Source: UBA10003 sp964365025 (GTDB lineage: Bacteria; Patescibacteriota; Patescibacteriia; Magasanikbacterales; UBA10003). From it: a DNA stretch of 49,594 nt. Each line of letters starts with the position of its first letter. The first letter of the stretch is position 1. A model generated the notes under the pieces. The model searched no databases. It worked only from the letters and a program-made list of their open reading frames with translations, and had not been told where the DNA came from. Shown here one piece after another: positions 47,383 to 49,594 of the stretch. The stretch is taken from contig CAYIOJ010000003.1 in NCBI GenBank assembly GCA_964365025.1, positions 1 through 49,594 on the forward strand. The letters run 5' to 3'. A program made the position numbers and the translations under genes.

Positions 47383-48393
47383 TTAGAGAAGATTTTCTTG
47401 TTTGGGCGGTTCCATTCCCAAATGTTTGTAAGCCAGAGTCGTGGCTACGCGGCCGCGAGGCGTGCGATTGATAAGTCCGCATTGGAGCAGGAACGGCTCG
47501 TAGACGGTTTCAATGGTTTCAATTTCTTCAGCTGTGGCAGCCGAAAGCGTTTGTAGTCCAACCGGTCCGCCATTGAATTTTTCAATCATTACTTTTAAAA
47601 TCAGGCGGTCAATGTGATCCAGCCCGACCTGATCAATTTCCAAAAGTTTTAACGCTTCTTTGGCTAAGTCCGTTGTAATTATACCATTTCCTTTTACTTG
47701 CGCGAAGTCGCGCACCCGTTTAAGCAGGCGATTGGCCACGCGCGGAGTGCGGCGGGCGGAAACGGCAATCAGACGGGCGGCATCATCATGCGTGCCAATA
47801 TCCAAAATTTTAGAACTGCGTCGCACGATTTGTTCAATTTCCGGCTCTTCATAAAAATTTAAGTGATAAATCGCTCCAAAGCGATCGCGAAGAGGGCCGG
47901 AGAGCAAACTCATTTTGGTAGTTGCGCCGATAAGAGTGAAGCGATTCAAATCCACGCGCAGGGTGCGCGCGCCAGGACCTTTGCCAATGATAATATCCAA
48001 AGCATAGTCCTCCAAAGCCGGATAGAGCACTTCTTCAATGGTTTTGTTCATTCGATGGATTTCATCCACGAACAAAATATCACCGGTTTCCAAGCTGGTG
48101 AGAATGGCGGCCAAGTCGCCTACGCGCTCCAAAGCCGGACCCGAGGTAATTTTGATGTTGGCGCCCATTTCTTTGGCAATGATATTGGCGAGCGTGGTTT
48201 TGCCAAGCCCGGGATTGCCATACAATAAAACATGCTCCAATGATTCGGCGCGTTTTTTAGCCGCGTCCAGAAAAATACGCAAATTATTTTTGATTTTTTC
48301 TTGGCCGATAAATTCGCCCAGACATTGCGGCCGTAAAGTCAGGTCAAATTTTATTTCGTCGTTTTTGAGTTGAGGGGTGATGACGCGATCCAT
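47383..48393 (-). CDS. ruvB: Holliday junction branch-migration ATPase RuvB
   Basis: The protein has 336 residues. RuvB drives branch migration at junctions held by RuvA. Motifs: LRPQCLGEFIGQEKIKNNL, Walker A GNPGLGKTTLA (about 60-70), Walker B ILFVDEIHRMN (about 107-117), sensor 1 TLIGATTK, the arginine finger GPLRDRFG, and the winged-helix end LNRTPRGRVATTLAYKHLG. All are intact. It lies 4 nt after the preceding hypothetical gene. Confidence 0.97.
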   Translation of the reverse strand: MDRVITPQLKNDEIKFDLTLRPQCLGEFIGQEKIKNNLRIFLDAAKKRAESLEHVLLYGNPGLGKTTLANIIAKEMGANIKITSGPALERVGDLAAILTSLETGDILFVDEIHRMNKTIEEVLYPALEDYALDIIIGKGPGARTLRVDLNRFTLIGATTKMSLLSGPLRDRFGAIYHLNFYEEPEIEQIVRRSSKILDIGTHDDAARLIAVSARRTPRVANRLLKRVRDFAQVKGNGIITTDLAKEALKLLEIDQVGLDHIDRLILKVMIEKFNGGPVGLQTLSAATAEEIETIETVYEPFLLQCGLINRTPRGRVATTLAYKHLGMEPPKQENLL

Positions 48394-48397
48394 GAGA

Positions 48398-48778
48398 TTA
48401 TTTAAATGCTTCCGGGCTGGAAATTAATTCTTCGGCGGATTTTAGAAAAGTTTGGATGGCTTGACCATCGTTTTCTTTTAAAATTCTTTCCAAATCCGCG
48501 TTAAATTTATCCACCAATTCATTATATTTGCGAACGGCCTCCGGATTGCTGTGTTTTAAAATTGCTTCAACAAAAGGTGATTTTTTGGCGTAGTCCTCGT
48601 AATGTTCAAGCGGAGTGATAAATTCTTTAAAATCTTCTCCTAACATTGTTCCTTGCGCGCTAACTCTTAATCCCTGCCAACGGCTACGAATGTCAGAACA
48701 CAGGCCGGAGCCGCTGGCAAAATGTCGTTCCACAAATTCCGCTTCTCGGATGGTGAAATCTTTTTCATTTTCCGACAT
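48398..48778 (-). CDS. Hypothetical all-helical protein upstream of ruvB
   Basis: The protein has 126 residues and is predicted mostly helical and charged: a start with TIREAEFVERHFASGSGLCS, then LEHYEDYAKKSPFVEAILKHSNPEAV and helices rich in Lys/Glu at the end. No signal peptide, membrane helix or known motif. It overlaps or abuts its neighbours (4 nt before ruvB, 1 nt after the homing endonuclease stop), which supports a real gene in an operon. Confidence 0.7.
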   Translation of the reverse strand: MSENEKDFTIREAEFVERHFASGSGLCSDIRSRWQGLRVSAQGTMLGEDFKEFITPLEHYEDYAKKSPFVEAILKHSNPEAVRKYNELVDKFNADLERILKENDGQAIQTFLKSAEELISSPEAFK

Positions 48779-48779
48779 A

Positions 48780-49511
48780 TTATGCGCTATAATTTTTTTT
48801 GTTCAATTGCCAACCTATTTTTGAAGGATAATCTTGCTTTATATACGGTCGTTTATTTTTGTTCTTCCATTTTAAAAATTTTTGATATTTACGAGTTAAA
48901 AACAGAGATGCTCCTTTTTTATACATGAATTGGAATAATTTTTCGCAATCATCAATATAGAAATAAATAGAGTATGTATTTATGTGTGTTTTTCTTTTAT
49001 CAATATTTTTGTGAATGGTTTTTGTTGGAATACTTAAATTTTGGCAGAGTTGTTTATTAAACGAAGTGATAAAAGATAGACTGGAACTTATAAACCCCGC
49101 TTTGATTTGTGGAGTGTTATTCACTGTATAGATGTAAACTGTGCCGTCGCCATCAAAAAAACCACGAGTAAAATCTGCGAAATATTTTTGAGGGACGCTT
49201 ATTTGTTTCAAATTATAAGTTTTTCGCGGGTATATTCCTAAACTAATTAAATCTTCAGCTAAAGTCAAATTACGAATTTGTATCTGGAAACCAACACCAT
49301 TTCTACCGTTTGTTTTTTTACCGATTTTGTGTTTTGATTTTAGTATTTGTCTCAACTTGTATAGATGTTTTTTGTCAATAGAAGTGATGTTGAGAGTAAA
49401 CGGATTTTTCTTTCTATCCTTGCTAATTGCGATACAGCCGTCAGCGACGATATATCCTAAAAGATAGCTCATTTCTGGTGTCCAAATTTTAAATATTTTG
49501 TCATTGAGCAT
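48780..49511 (-). CDS. LAGLIDADG homing endonuclease, possibly continuing beyond the window
   Basis: The protein has 243 residues from the ATG at 49511. The two LAGLIDADG helices are YLLGYIVADG (16-25) and FTRGFFDGDG (114-123), each with its catalytic acid, so it is a single-chain double-motif enzyme and likely active. The frame remains open upstream (through a TTG at 49520) to the window edge, so the protein may be longer or part of a fusion. Homing endonucleases cut intron-less or intein-less alleles to spread. Host insertion site is not seen here. AT-rich, no Shine-Dalgarno. Confidence 0.88.
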   Translation of the reverse strand: MLNDKIFKIWTPEMSYLLGYIVADGCIAISKDRKKNPFTLNITSIDKKHLYKLRQILKSKHKIGKKTNGRNGVGFQIQIRNLTLAEDLISLGIYPRKTYNLKQISVPQKYFADFTRGFFDGDGTVYIYTVNNTPQIKAGFISSSLSFITSFNKQLCQNLSIPTKTIHKNIDKRKTHINTYSIYFYIDDCEKLFQFMYKKGASLFLTRKYQKFLKWKNKNKRPYIKQDYPSKIGWQLNKKNYSA

Positions 49512-49594
49512 ATTTATCAAAATTCCTGAAAGTTTGATATTGGTGCAGTATTCTTGAATTAGTCCGAACGCATTTTTCCGAAAAAATCCCCCCG

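Noticed and set aside
47381..47482. N-terminal extension of the small membrane protein into ruvB
   Set aside because: It would overlap ruvB by about 100 nt in another frame; the ATG at 47380 directly after ruvB is more sensible.
49512..49594. Intein or group I intron context for the endonuclease
   Set aside because: Too little upstream sequence; no intein N-terminal Cys/Ser block or intron core could be recognised.

Overview
The window looks like chromosomal DNA of a Candidatus Patescibacteria (CPR) bacterium, most likely of the Parcubacteria side. The basis is a moderately AT-rich genome using UGA as an ordinary stop (so not Gracilibacteria or Absconditabacteria), compact house-keeping proteins, a PilB-PilC-PilM-PilN-PilO pilus operon, giant secreted CPR-type surface proteins, many small toxin-antitoxin-like modules, and house-keeping genes that almost all lack a Shine-Dalgarno sequence. 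The placement is inference, because no rRNA is present.

Layout. 1-5264: cell-surface proteins, including a secreted protein of about 1430 residues with a seven-repeat LVIVD propeller. 5303-6465: tRNA-Ala(GGC) and ychF in one unit. 6476-12930 (minus): type IV pilus operon ending with a Trm11-like RNA methyltransferase. 13744-14898: rpsF-ssb-rpsR. 15001-16582: epmA-like gene overlapping efp. 17316-17692: decayed AbiE-type pair. 17752-21431 (minus): ftsK, a small membrane protein and recA. 21735-31152: accessory region with HAD and HD proteins, a module bounded by inverted repeats (two GC-rich orphan genes and a TrmB regulator), AbiEi/AbiEii, a histidine phosphatase, HicBA, Fic, three small membrane proteins and fossils of gene 3' ends. 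31303-31494 (minus): a structured ncRNA with its own consensus promoter and terminator. 31611-38973: rpoB-rpoC with a structured leader. 39100-40628 (minus): a second intact AbiE module. 40771-42451: yebC, cupin, ruvC. 42434-45077 (minus): O-antigen ligase and flippase. 45143-46594: SpoIID-like protein. 46576-48778 (minus): ruvB cluster. 48780 to the end: LAGLIDADG endonuclease.

How the parts fit. Core processes are translation (tRNA-Ala, S6, S18, EF-P and its probable modifying enzyme), transcription (RpoB and RpoC), recombination and segregation (RecA, RuvB, RuvC, FtsK), and surface biology (pili, Wzx/Wzy-like polysaccharide assembly, SpoIID, adhesin-like proteins).

The most unusual signals are four GC-rich orphan genes (13023-13580, 16665-17156, 23563-24168, 24191-24733). 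They form three transcription units, each with a promoter, a short 5' hairpin, a strong Shine-Dalgarno sequence and a 3' hairpin, unlike their neighbours. Others are the inverted repeats bounding 23361-25886, the ncRNA divergent from rpoB, REP-like repeats inserted in frame into yebC and the epmA-like gene, and shared-element leaderless promoters at 45084-45135. All family names were assigned by reading motifs, not by database search.
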